A DNA stretch of 64,000 nucleotides from Micromonospora alfalfae (lineage in GTDB: Bacteria; Actinomycetota; Actinomycetes; Mycobacteriales; Micromonosporaceae). Under the pieces are notes generated by a model that was not told where the DNA came from, made no database searches, and worked only from the letters and a program-made list of their open reading frames with translations. A program made the translations under genes and the position numbers. Location: assembly GCF_022230925.1 (NCBI RefSeq), contig NZ_JAKKFH010000023.1, positions 26,139-90,138 of the forward strand, written 5' to 3'. Positions 49,116 to 56,981 of the stretch are shown in pieces (the first letter of the stretch is position 1; every line of letters starts with the position of its first letter).

Positions 49116-50065
49116 TCCTCGTGCTGCGCGCCCTCGGCGTCGGCGATCTGGTGACGGCGGTGCCCGCGCTGCGGGCGCTGCGGGCCGCGTACCCGTCGCG
49201 GGAGCTGGCGCTCGCCGCGCCCGGCTGGCTGGCCCCGCTCGTCGACCTGGTCGGTGGCGTTGACCGGCTGGTGGACACCGCGGGGCTGGATCGTCCTCTC
49301 CGGGTGGGGTCGGCGCCGTGGACGGCTGTCAACCTGCACGGGCGGGGCCCGCAGTCGCACCGGCTGCTCGCGGCCACCAGGCCCGGTCGGCTTCTCGCCT
49401 TCGCCAGCCCGGACGCCGGCTGCGACGACGGCCCGCGCTGGGCCGTCGACGAGCACGAGGTGGACCGGTGGTGCCGGCTGCTGTCCTGGTACGACATCCC
49501 GGCCGACCGTGCCGACCTCAGCCTGCGTCGGCCCGCTGCGGCGGGGCTGCCCAGCGGTGTCACACTGCTGCACCCGGGCAGCAAGATCCCGGCCAAGCGG
49601 TGGCCCGCCGAGCGGTTCGCCGCGCTGGCACGGGCACTGACCGACCAGGGGCACCGGGTGCTGCTCACCGGTTCGGCCGACGAACGGGGGTTGGCGGCCC
49701 GGGTGGCCGAGGCGGCGGCCCTGGGTTCGGACGCCGTGCTGGCTGGCCGGACCGACCTCGGCGCGCTCGCCGCGCTGGTGGCCGACGCCCGGCTGGTGGT
49801 CAGCGGGGACACCGGGGTCGCCCACCTGGCCACCGGGTACGGCACCCCGTCGGTGGTCCTCTTCGGGCCTGTTGCACCGGCGCACTGGGGGCCTCCACCG
49901 GACCGGCCACGGCACCGGGTGCTCTGGGCCGGCGAGGCGGATTGGCCCAGGTGGGACGGGGTAGGAAGCCACCCGACGATGGCGGCGCTGCGCCTCGACG
50001 AGGTGCTGGCCGCCGTGGCCGAGGTGGAGAGGGTGGTGCGGGTCTCCGGTGCGGTTGCGGCGTAG
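49112..50065 (+). CDS. GT9 heptosyltransferase-like glycosyltransferase
   Basis: 317 residues. Opens ILVLRALGVGDLVTAVPALR, typical of GT9 (WaaC/WaaF-type). The donor lobe has TLLHPGSKIPAKRWPAERFA and VVSGDTGVAHLATGYGTPSV. It is shorter than the enterobacterial enzymes (about 320-350), but all main landmarks are present. It is the second GT9 domain in the operon; the two may add successive heptoses. GTGA overlap with the SDR gene; its last 17 bp overlap the start of the topoisomerase gene. Confidence 0.9.
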   Translation: MILVLRALGVGDLVTAVPALRALRAAYPSRELALAAPGWLAPLVDLVGGVDRLVDTAGLDRPLRVGSAPWTAVNLHGRGPQSHRLLAATRPGRLLAFASPDAGCDDGPRWAVDEHEVDRWCRLLSWYDIPADRADLSLRRPAAAGLPSGVTLLHPGSKIPAKRWPAERFAALARALTDQGHRVLLTGSADERGLAARVAEAAALGSDAVLAGRTDLGALAALVADARLVVSGDTGVAHLATGYGTPSVVLFGPVAPAHWGPPPDRPRHRVLWAGEADWPRWDGVGSHPTMAALRLDEVLAAVAEVERVVRVSGAVAA

Positions 50066-51032
50066 CGACCCGGGTCGACCGGGGTACGGACGGCGTCGGC
50101 GCGGACGGGGTTGGCTCTTCGTCGACCCGTCCGGCGCTCCGGTGCGGGATCCGGATGTCCTGGCCCGGCTGCGGGAGTTGGTCATCCCGCCGGCCTGGCA
50201 GGACGTGTGGATCGCGCCGCACCCGAACGGGCACATCCAGGCGATCGGGATCGACGCGGCCGGACGCAAGCAGTACGTCTACCACCAGCGGTGGCGGGAG
50301 AAGCAGGACGAGGCGAAGTTCGACCGGGTGCTGGAGGTGGCGCGCCGGCTGCCGGCGCTGCGTGAGCGGGTGGGGCGGGACCTGGACGGACGTGGACTGG
50401 GTCGGGACCGGGTGCTGGCGACGGTGACCCGACTGCTGGACATGGGGATGTTCCGGGTCGGCAGCGACCAGTACGCGGCCGGTGACGACCCGACGTACGG
50501 GGTGGCCACCCTGCGCCCCGAGCATGCCCGGTCCCGGCGCGGCTGTGTGGTGCTCGTGTTTCCCGCGAAGGGAGGCATCGAGCAGGTACGCCGGATCGAG
50601 GACCCGGAGCTGTGCCAGGTGCTGGTGAATCTGCGCCGTCGTCGGCGACGGGCGGAGCGGCTGTTCGGCTACTGGGACGGCCGGGAGTGGCGCGACGTGC
50701 GCAGCGACGAGGTCAACGGCTACCTGCGCGACGCCAGCGGTGGGGAGATGACAGCGAAGGACTTCCGTACCTGGCACGCCACGGTGCTCGCGGCCACCGA
50801 GTTGGCCACGGCCGGTCCGGCCCGTTCGGTGACCGCCCGGCGTAAGGCGGTGGTCGCCGTGATGCGTGCCGTGGCGGAGCTGCTGGGCAACACGCCGACG
50901 GTGGCTCGCGCGTCGTACGTGGACCCCCGGGTGGTCGACCTCTACCACGACGGGGTGGTGGCGTCGGTGGATCCGCGGGCGCCTCGCGAGGAGGCGGAGC
51001 AGATCGTCCTGAAGCTGCTGGAGGGGGCCTGA
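50049..51032 (+). CDS. DNA topoisomerase IB
   Basis: 327 residues. N-terminal domain with GRGWLFVDPSGAPVRDPDVL, then LARLRELVIPPAW; catalytic core with DMGMFRVGSDQYAA, the active-site arginine/lysine region, and the nucleophilic tyrosine in ARASYVDPRVVDLY. Bacterial enzymes of this pox-like type relax supercoils by a 3'-phosphotyrosine link. The GTG start lies 17 bp inside the preceding GT9 gene, in another frame, so expression is tied to the heptose operon, although a functional link is not obvious. Confidence 0.9.
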   Translation: MRLRRSDPGRPGYGRRRRGRGWLFVDPSGAPVRDPDVLARLRELVIPPAWQDVWIAPHPNGHIQAIGIDAAGRKQYVYHQRWREKQDEAKFDRVLEVARRLPALRERVGRDLDGRGLGRDRVLATVTRLLDMGMFRVGSDQYAAGDDPTYGVATLRPEHARSRRGCVVLVFPAKGGIEQVRRIEDPELCQVLVNLRRRRRRAERLFGYWDGREWRDVRSDEVNGYLRDASGGEMTAKDFRTWHATVLAATELATAGPARSVTARRKAVVAVMRAVAELLGNTPTVARASYVDPRVVDLYHDGVVASVDPRAPREEAEQIVLKLLEGA

Positions 51033-51110
51033 CCGGCCCCGTCGGCGATTCTGGGGGGAAGCGCGACGGAGCCGGAGCCTCGGGCGTCAGCGGGATGCCA
51101 CCGGGCGGCC

Positions 51111-51132
51111 GCCCGCCGCTCGCGCGGCGGGC
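51111..51132. terminator. Hairpin ending the heptose/topoisomerase operon
   Basis: GCCCGCCGC pairs perfectly with GCGGCGGGC (9 bp) around a 4-nt loop. An overlapping perfect palindrome CGGGCGGCCGCCCG at 51102-51115 offers an alternative fold. It lies between the topoisomerase gene and the convergent AraC gene. Confidence 0.72.
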
Positions 51133-51187
51133 GCCTCGCCACGGCCCCCGTTGGCGGCCCACCAGGTAATGGCCGGCCGCGTTGGTG

Positions 51188-52222
51188 TCAGTCTGCCGGC
51201 AGCGAGTTGACAGTGGACGCCTGGCTGTTGACGATCCGCGCCAGATCCGAGCCACTGTCGCGGTGTTCCTGTGGGGTGGTGCCGTACGCGCCCCGAAATG
51301 CCCGGCTGAAGTGGGCCTTGTCGGAGAAACCCCACCGCGCCGCGACGGTCTGCACTGGCTGGTTGCGTAGCGCCGGGTCGGTCAGGTCGCGCCGGCACCG
51401 GGCCAGCCGCAGATCCCGGATGTACGACGCCACTGTGGTGTCCTCGGCCTCGAACAACCTGTGCAGGGACCGCACCGAGATGTGGTGGGCGTCAGCGACC
51501 ACCTGGGGGCCGAGTGTCGCGTCGCCGAGGTGGCGGTGGATGTACGACTGCACCTGGGTGAGCAGCGCCCGGCGGCGGACCTCGGTGGGCACGGCGTCCT
51601 CGGCGACGAGGTGCCGGCCGAGCATTGTGGTGGCCAGGTCCAGTCCCACCGCGCCGAGCCGGCTGGCGTCGGCGGCATGGTACTGCTCGGGGTGCCCGGT
51701 CACCTGGAGCAGGAACTGCGCCAACAGCGCCCCGACCCCCTCGCTGCCGGACATCCGGCCGCCGTAGAGCGCTGCCATCCGCTGCGGCGGTAGGGGCAGG
51801 GCGGCGTGCGGGATCATCGTGACTATCGAGGTGGCCTGGTCCCGGTCGGGCTCGGTGGCGTGGTGGCAGACGTCGTGCGGCCGGGACCCGTCGTAGAAGG
51901 TGAACTCGCCGGCCAGGATCTCACTGCGGCGACCATCCTGACTGGACGTGCCCACGCCGCCGGTGGTGAGGGCGAGGATGTAGAGCTCAGGGTCGGACTG
52001 CCGGACCAGCTTCCGGGTCCGGGTGGCGTCCAGCGACGGGTATTCGTACTGCGCCAGTTGGATCGGGCCGAGCGCGATGAAGTCGGCGCGGGCGGCGAAG
52101 TCGCCGCTGTGCGCGGACTGGATGCGCAGCGGCACCGAGGTGCGTGCGACAAGGTCCAGCCACATGCCGAACCGTTCGCCCGGTGGCAGGACCGTGGTGT
52201 CGATGGAGTCTCTCGGCAGCAT
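51188..52222 (-). CDS. AraC-family transcriptional regulator
   Basis: 344 residues. The N-terminal AraC-binding-like domain (about 15-200) contains YEYPSLDATRTRKLVRQSDP and YILALTTGGVGTSSQDGR. The C-terminal tandem HTH includes AHHISVRSLHRLFEAEDTTV, then RWGFSDKAHFSRAFRGAYGT. Homologues respond to small inducers. GAGGGAG precedes the ATG, 9 bp after the TetR gene on the same strand, so the two are one operon. The target genes may be the divergent MFS pump or elsewhere. Confidence 0.9.
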   Translation of the reverse strand: MLPRDSIDTTVLPPGERFGMWLDLVARTSVPLRIQSAHSGDFAARADFIALGPIQLAQYEYPSLDATRTRKLVRQSDPELYILALTTGGVGTSSQDGRRSEILAGEFTFYDGSRPHDVCHHATEPDRDQATSIVTMIPHAALPLPPQRMAALYGGRMSGSEGVGALLAQFLLQVTGHPEQYHAADASRLGAVGLDLATTMLGRHLVAEDAVPTEVRRRALLTQVQSYIHRHLGDATLGPQVVADAHHISVRSLHRLFEAEDTTVASYIRDLRLARCRRDLTDPALRNQPVQTVAARWGFSDKAHFSRAFRGAYGTTPQEHRDSGSDLARIVNSQASTVNSLPAD

Positions 52223-52231
52223 GGGGCTCCC

Positions 52232-52993
52232 TCAGCCCGCCCGGCGTTGGATCAGCGCCTCGACGCCGTCGAGGATCCGGTCCAGGCCGAAGACGAACTC
52301 GTCGTCCGGGTCGTCGTCCTGGTAGAGCACACCGGCGCGGAGCACCCGGTGCAGCGCGGGGAAGCGGGCCGGGTCGATGAGCCGGGCCACCAGCCGACCG
52401 TACGCCGGCATCATCTCGCTGGGCTCGACGCCGGCCGCCCGGCTGCCCTCGGCGATCTGCGAGGTGAGGGTGGCCTCGTTGCGGACGTACCCGGTGATCA
52501 GCAGGAGCACCGACATCTTCTCGCCCTCGCCGAGCACTGTGCCGTCGAGGCAGCGCAGCCCGTCCTCCATCCAGCCGAGCTGCTGCGGGGTGATCGGTGG
52601 GCCGCTGATCGGCACGTGCAGCAGCCAGGACCGCTGCCGCAGCACCTTGTGCTCGGCCCAGGCCCACCGGGTGAGGCCGGCGCGCCAGTCGTCCTCCGGC
52701 GCGGGTGGGCCGGGGGACGGGCCGTACCCGGTGTCCACCATGAGCATCAGCAGCTCGTCCTTCGAGCCGACGTACCGGTAGAGGGCCATGGTCGCGGCGC
52801 CCAACTCCTTGGCCACCCGGCTCATCGAGACGGCCGCCAGGCCGTCGGCGTCGGCCACGCGTACGGCGGCGTCCACGATGGCGGGCACGCTCATTCCCGG
52901 CCGGGGGCCCTTGGGTGGCCGCTCCCGCAGCCCCCACGCGCTCTCGATGGCCGCCGGGAGTACGGGCCCGCTGTCGTCTGTCTTCGCCGCCAC
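52232..52993 (-). CDS. TetR-family regulator of the divergent MFS pump
   Basis: 253 residues. HTH near 40-85 (IVDAAVRVADADGLAAVSMS, then RVAKELGAATMALYRYVGSK); the C-terminal part matches TetR_C_1 (VLRQRSWLLHVPISGPPITP). GTG start with AAGGAGG 5 nt upstream. It is divergent from the DHA2 pump, with two operator copies in the 82-bp gap, so it should repress both. The downstream AraC gene is cotranscribed. The ligand is probably the compound exported by the pump. Confidence 0.9.
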   Translation of the reverse strand: MAAKTDDSGPVLPAAIESAWGLRERPPKGPRPGMSVPAIVDAAVRVADADGLAAVSMSRVAKELGAATMALYRYVGSKDELLMLMVDTGYGPSPGPPAPEDDWRAGLTRWAWAEHKVLRQRSWLLHVPISGPPITPQQLGWMEDGLRCLDGTVLGEGEKMSVLLLITGYVRNEATLTSQIAEGSRAAGVEPSEMMPAYGRLVARLIDPARFPALHRVLRAGVLYQDDDPDDEFVFGLDRILDGVEALIQRRAG

Positions 52994-53022
52994 ATTTCCT
53001 CCTTGCCCCGTCATCCTAGTTC

Positions 53023-53039
53023 TGCGTATGGTCTACGCA
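53023..53039. promoter_or_regulatory. TetR operator copy 1
   Basis: TGCGTA-TGGTC-TACGCA is a perfect inverted repeat with 6-bp arms and a 5-bp spacer, 30 bp upstream of the TetR start codon. Confidence 0.75.
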
Positions 53040-53043
53040 TAAC

Positions 53044-53060
53044 AGCGTACGCCATACGCA
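53044..53060. promoter_or_regulatory. TetR operator copy 2
   Basis: AGCGTA-CGCCA-TACGCA matches copy 1 in both arms except the outermost base and lies exactly 21 bp further on, two turns of the helix. It ends 2 bp before the AGGAG ribosome site of the MFS gene. Longer arms TGCGTATGG (53023) and CCATACGCA (53052) also pair across both copies. Confidence 0.75.
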
Positions 53061-53075
53061 TAAGGAGAACTCGTC

Positions 53076-54665
53076 ATGACGATCACCACCACACCGGCAC
53101 CGCGAGCGGGCCGGCGGGAGTGGATCGGGCTCACGGTGCTGATGCTGCCGCTGCTCCTGGTCTCGATGGACGTGTCGGTGCTCTACTTCGCCGTCCCGTT
53201 CATCAGCGCGGAGCTGCGCCCCACCGCCACCGAACAACTCTGGATCTTCGACATCTACGGCTTCGTGCTGGCCGGCCTGCTCATCACCATGGGCGCCCTG
53301 GGTGACCGGATCGGCCGACGTCGACTCCTGTTGATCGGCGCCACCGCGTTCGGTGCGGCGTCGCTGCTGGCCGCGTACGCCGACAGCACCGCGACGCTGA
53401 TCGCCGCCCGGGCCGTGCTCGGCGTCGGTGGGGCCACCCTGATGCCCTCGACGCTCGCTCTGGTGCGCAACATGTTCCCCGACGCCAAGCAGCGCGGCAC
53501 CGCCATCGGCATCTGGACCGCCACCCTCACCGGCGGCATCGCGATCGGCCCGGTGCTCAGCGGCATCCTGCTCGAGCACTTCTGGTGGGGCTCGATCTTC
53601 CTGATCAACATCCCGGCGATGCTGATGCTGCTGTTGCTCGTCCCGCTCCTGGTACCCGAGTTCCGCAACCCGGCGACCGGGCGGTTCGACCTGGTCAGCG
53701 CGGCACTGTCGCTCGGCGCGCTGCTGCCGGTGATCTACGGCATCAAGGAGATGGCCCGCGACGGCCTCAGCCCGGTGCGGGTCCTCGCCATCGTCGGCGG
53801 TCTGCTGGTGGGGGCGCTCTTCCTGCACCGGCAGCGGACCCGGGCGTACCCGATGGTCGACCTCGCGCTGTTCCGCCGTCGCGGCTTCGCCGGGTCGCTC
53901 GCGGTGAACCTGCTGGCCATGTTCGCCATCGTCGGCTTCGCCATCTTCACCACCCAGCACCTCCAACTGGTGCTCGGCCTGAGCCCGCTGCGGGCGGCGC
54001 TGTGGAGCCTCGTGCCGTCCCTCGCCGTGGGCGGAGTCGCGCCGGCCGCCGCCGCCCTGGCCCAGCGCGTCGAACGGGCGTACCTGATCGGTGCGGGGTT
54101 CGGCATCGCCGTGGTCGGCTTCGTGGTGTTGACCCGGGTCACCCCCGAGACGCCGCTGTGGCTGCTGCTCGTCGGCGCCAGTGTCTACGCGGGTGGCCTG
54201 GTGATGGTGATGTCCCTCGTCACCGAGCTGGTTCTCGGCGCGGCGCCGCCCGAGCAGGCCGGTGTCGCGTCGGCGCTGACCGAGTCCAGCAGTGAGCTGG
54301 GCGGTGCGCTGGGTATGGCGATCCTGGGCAGCGTCGGCGCGGCGGTCTACCGCCGTGAGGTCGTCGACGGCCTGCCGGCCGGGCTGCCCGCCGACGCCGC
54401 CGCCTCCGCCCAGGAGACCCTGGGCGGCGCGCTCGCGGTCGCCCGGGGGCTACCGGCGGAGCTGGCCGACGCGGTGCGGCACGCCGCCGCTGTCGCGTTC
54501 ACCGACGGGCTGCACCTGGCCGCGTACGCCGCCATGGCGGTGATGCTGCTGGGCGCGGTCACCGCGCTGGTAGCGCTGCGCGGCGTCCGGCCGGCCGACT
54601 CCACGGCGCTGGCCGCCGAGCCGACCGGTCCGGCCGACACGTCGTTGTCGTCGGTCAGTCGGTGA
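53076..54665 (+). CDS. DHA2-family MFS multidrug efflux transporter
   Basis: 529 residues with 14 membrane helices. Helix 1 has LLLVSMDVSVLYFAVPFISA, the loop motif A is GDRIGRRRLLL, and motif C-like GGATLMPSTLALVRNMFPDA and GPVLSGILLE follow, the pattern of drug/H+ antiporter family 2. It should export a toxic small molecule in exchange for protons. AGGAG precedes the ATG by 8 nt. The divergent TetR gene and the twin operators point to induction by the substrate. The last 11 bp overlap the convergent hypothetical gene. Confidence 0.9.
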   Translation: MTITTTPAPRAGRREWIGLTVLMLPLLLVSMDVSVLYFAVPFISAELRPTATEQLWIFDIYGFVLAGLLITMGALGDRIGRRRLLLIGATAFGAASLLAAYADSTATLIAARAVLGVGGATLMPSTLALVRNMFPDAKQRGTAIGIWTATLTGGIAIGPVLSGILLEHFWWGSIFLINIPAMLMLLLLVPLLVPEFRNPATGRFDLVSAALSLGALLPVIYGIKEMARDGLSPVRVLAIVGGLLVGALFLHRQRTRAYPMVDLALFRRRGFAGSLAVNLLAMFAIVGFAIFTTQHLQLVLGLSPLRAALWSLVPSLAVGGVAPAAAALAQRVERAYLIGAGFGIAVVGFVVLTRVTPETPLWLLLVGASVYAGGLVMVMSLVTELVLGAAPPEQAGVASALTESSSELGGALGMAILGSVGAAVYRREVVDGLPAGLPADAAASAQETLGGALAVARGLPAELADAVRHAAAVAFTDGLHLAAYAAMAVMLLGAVTALVALRGVRPADSTALAAEPTGPADTSLSSVSR

Positions 54666-55158
54666 GCACGTGCGCGAGCCGGTCGCGGAAACGCCGCTCG
54701 GAGTCGCTGACCGACTCGCCGCCGATGCCCAGCAGCCCACCGCTGGACGCGGCGCCCACCACCTGCTCGGCGATCTTCACGAGCCAGTGCTTGTACGCGC
54801 CGGCCTCACCCTCGTCGACCCGCGCGGCCAGCAACGCCGCCGCCTCGCCGGCCCGCAGCAACACGTCGTCGATGTACGCCACGGGGTCGGCGGGCGCGAT
54901 GACCGGCAGCTCCTCGCCGGTCTCCGGGTCACCGACCCGGGTGACGATCTCGCCGGCCACGGCGGTGACCAGCGGGCTGGCCGACTCCCGGCCGGCGGCG
55001 ATGGTCTCCAGCCCGGCCGCGGTCTCCGCCATGGTCCGGCGGGTGCCGTCGGACTCGGCGGCGCTCGCCGCGGTCAGCACCGACTGCGGCAGGCCGACCA
55101 GCAGCCCCCACTCCTCGTCGGAGAAACCGAACCCGGTGTACGCCGGCTGCTCGATCAC
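54655..55158 (-). CDS. Conserved hypothetical helical protein
   Basis: 167 residues, helical and acidic, with no membrane segment. It opens with QPAYTGFGFSDEEWGLLVGL, and the C-terminal half reads HWLVKIAEQVVGAASSGGLL, then GIGGESVSDSERRFRDRLAH. I do not recognise the family. GTG start with AAGGGG 9 nt upstream. It stands between the convergent MFS gene and the RecQ gene upstream on the same strand (85 bp away). Confidence 0.65.
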   Translation of the reverse strand: MIEQPAYTGFGFSDEEWGLLVGLPQSVLTAASAAESDGTRRTMAETAAGLETIAAGRESASPLVTAVAGEIVTRVGDPETGEELPVIAPADPVAYIDDVLLRAGEAAALLAARVDEGEAGAYKHWLVKIAEQVVGAASSGGLLGIGGESVSDSERRFRDRLAHVLTD

Positions 55159-55243
55159 GACAACGCCCCTTCCGCCCTGCTCTGCTTGGTCAATCGGTGC
55201 TCTTGGTCGTTCCACCGGGCCCGAAAGCGGCACCCGGGTCAGG

Positions 55244-56875
55244 CTAGTCCAGGGTCAGCAGGCCCTGTTCGGACACCACGCGCACCGACAACGTCTTGTA
55301 CCCGACCTCATCGAAGAGGACTGTCATCTTGTCCTCCTCGTAGGAGAGCACCATGCCGGACCCCCACTCCGGGTGCCGCACCTGGCTGTGCACCGGGAAG
55401 GGCCCGACCGCACCCTGGTCGGCCACGCTGGTGCCGTTGTGGCAGTTGTCGCAGTGGCCGCAGACCTGCGTCATCTGCTCGCCGAAGTAGGCAAGCAGGG
55501 TCTGCCCCCGGCAGGCCCGGGTCTCGGCGAAGGCCCGCATCATGTCGGTGCGCGACCGGGTCACTGTCTGCTGGCGCTCCGACTCGGCCAGCGCCGCCGC
55601 TGCGGCGTCGGTCGGGTTGGGGGAGTAACGGGGCGCGCCGATGCGCTGCCGGGCGCGTGGTTCGGCCGCCCCGACCTGCTCCAACAGGGAGAGGTACTGG
55701 CCCAGCTTGCGCGGCCCGAGACCGGTGGTCTCGCGCAGTTCGGTCTTGGTGGCCGGCTTCCTGCGCAGCAGCGCGGCCAGGTCGCGCAGCTCCTCGACGT
55801 CGGGCAGGCCACCGCTGAAGAACCGTTGCAGGCCGACGTCCTCGGCCTGCCAGAGCAGCAGCACCCGGGCCGGTTGCCCGTCGCGTCCGGCCCTGCCGAT
55901 CTCCTGGAAGTAGCTGTCCGGCGAGTCGGGCAGCGCCATGTGCACCACCCAGGCGATGTTGGGCTTGTCGATGCCCATGCCGAACGCCGAGGTCGCCACC
56001 ATGATGGGGACCTCGTCGGCGAGGAACGCCTCGTGCAGATCGTGGCGTGCGCCGGCCGCCATCCCACCGTGGTAGAACTGCGCCGGGTAACCGGCGTCGG
56101 TCAGCCGGGTGGCCAGCTCCTCGGCGGCGCGACGGGTCGGCACGTAGATGATCCCGGGCCGCTCGTCGTCGCTCAGCAGCGCGATCAGTCGCCGCCACCG
56201 GTAGTCCTCGGTGGGGCAGTGCGCGACCTCGACGAACAGGTTCGGCCGGTCCAGTCCGGAGACCACCACCTCCGGGTCGGTCAGCCGCAGCCGGGCGATG
56301 ATGTCGTCGCGTACCGGAGGGGAGGCGGTGGCGGTCAGCGCGACCACCGGCGGCCGGCCGATACCGTCGATGAGGTGCCCGAGCGCCAGGTAGTCGGGGC
56401 GGAAGTCGTGCCCCCACGCGGAGATGCAGTGCGCCTCGTCGATCGCCACCAGGGCCGGCTTCAGGGCGGCGACCTCGGCCATCCGCTCGGGATTGCTGAG
56501 CTGTTCCGGGGTGATGAAGAGGAATTCAGCCCTGCCCTCGCGGATCTCGGTGATCGACTCGGCCTGCTGCGTCGGCGACTCGTTCGAGCTGATCCGCACC
56601 GCCCGCAGCTCCGGGCGTTGCCGCTCGTTGAGGGAGGCGATCTGATCCTGCTGGAGGGCCAGCAGTGGTGAGATCACCACTGTGGGGCCGGGGATCAGGC
56701 TGGCCGGAATCTGGTAGATCGCCGACTTGCCGGCTCCGGTGGGCAGCACCACCAGGGCGTCTCGCCGCTTCATCACGGCGCGCATGGCGGCCAGTTGGTT
56801 GGGCCGTAGCGCCTTCCAGCCGAAAAGGCTGCGGGCCGCGCGGCGCAACGTCATCGAGTGCGTGGACAGTTTCAT
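55244..56875 (-). CDS. recQ: RecQ-family ATP-dependent DNA helicase
   Basis: 543 residues. Superfamily 2 motifs in order: RPNQLAAMRAV (motif 0), PTGAGKSA (Walker A, 45-52), DEAHCISAWGHDFRPDY (motif II and the RecQ aromatic loop), TATASPPVRDDI, and GIDKPNIAWVVH with QEIGRAGRDG (motif VI). The zinc-binding domain is the cysteine set in ACRGQTLLAYFG and CGHCDNC; the HRDC domain is missing and a short WH-like C-terminus remains. A 3'-5' helicase for repair and restart. The open frame begins further upstream; I chose the ATG at 56873-56875, though no ribosome site is seen and the ATG 21 nt later is possible. Confidence 0.9.
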   Translation of the reverse strand: MKLSTHSMTLRRAARSLFGWKALRPNQLAAMRAVMKRRDALVVLPTGAGKSAIYQIPASLIPGPTVVISPLLALQQDQIASLNERQRPELRAVRISSNESPTQQAESITEIREGRAEFLFITPEQLSNPERMAEVAALKPALVAIDEAHCISAWGHDFRPDYLALGHLIDGIGRPPVVALTATASPPVRDDIIARLRLTDPEVVVSGLDRPNLFVEVAHCPTEDYRWRRLIALLSDDERPGIIYVPTRRAAEELATRLTDAGYPAQFYHGGMAAGARHDLHEAFLADEVPIMVATSAFGMGIDKPNIAWVVHMALPDSPDSYFQEIGRAGRDGQPARVLLLWQAEDVGLQRFFSGGLPDVEELRDLAALLRRKPATKTELRETTGLGPRKLGQYLSLLEQVGAAEPRARQRIGAPRYSPNPTDAAAAALAESERQQTVTRSRTDMMRAFAETRACRGQTLLAYFGEQMTQVCGHCDNCHNGTSVADQGAVGPFPVHSQVRHPEWGSGMVLSYEEDKMTVLFDEVGYKTLSVRVVSEQGLLTLD

Positions 56876-56890
56876 CGAGGGCCGGAGGTA

Positions 56891-56938
56891 CCCGGGCCCA
56901 TGACCGCCGAAACGCGTTCGGACGATCATGGGCCCGGG
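56891..56938. terminator. Long perfect inverted repeat between LLM and RecQ genes
   Basis: CCCGGGCCCATGA pairs perfectly with TCATGGGCCCGGG (13 bp); the 22-nt spacer holds a further CCGAA/TTCGG pair. It ends 16 bp before the RecQ start codon, after the stop of the same-strand LLM gene, so it can end that transcript, act in the RecQ leader, or bind a dimeric regulator. Confidence 0.65.
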
Positions 56939-56981
56939 CTGTCGCCCATACCCCCCGATGGCCGGCTCGTTGATCGCCGGC

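Noticed and set aside
50049..51032. Tyrosine recombinase/integrase
   Set aside because: The catalytic tyrosine lies in SYVDPRVVDLY and the N-terminal domain is that of topoisomerase IB; there is no attachment site or mobile context.
55159..55243. Small gene between the hypothetical and RecQ genes
   Set aside because: No frame with a ribosome site; the stretch is best read as a spacer and promoter.
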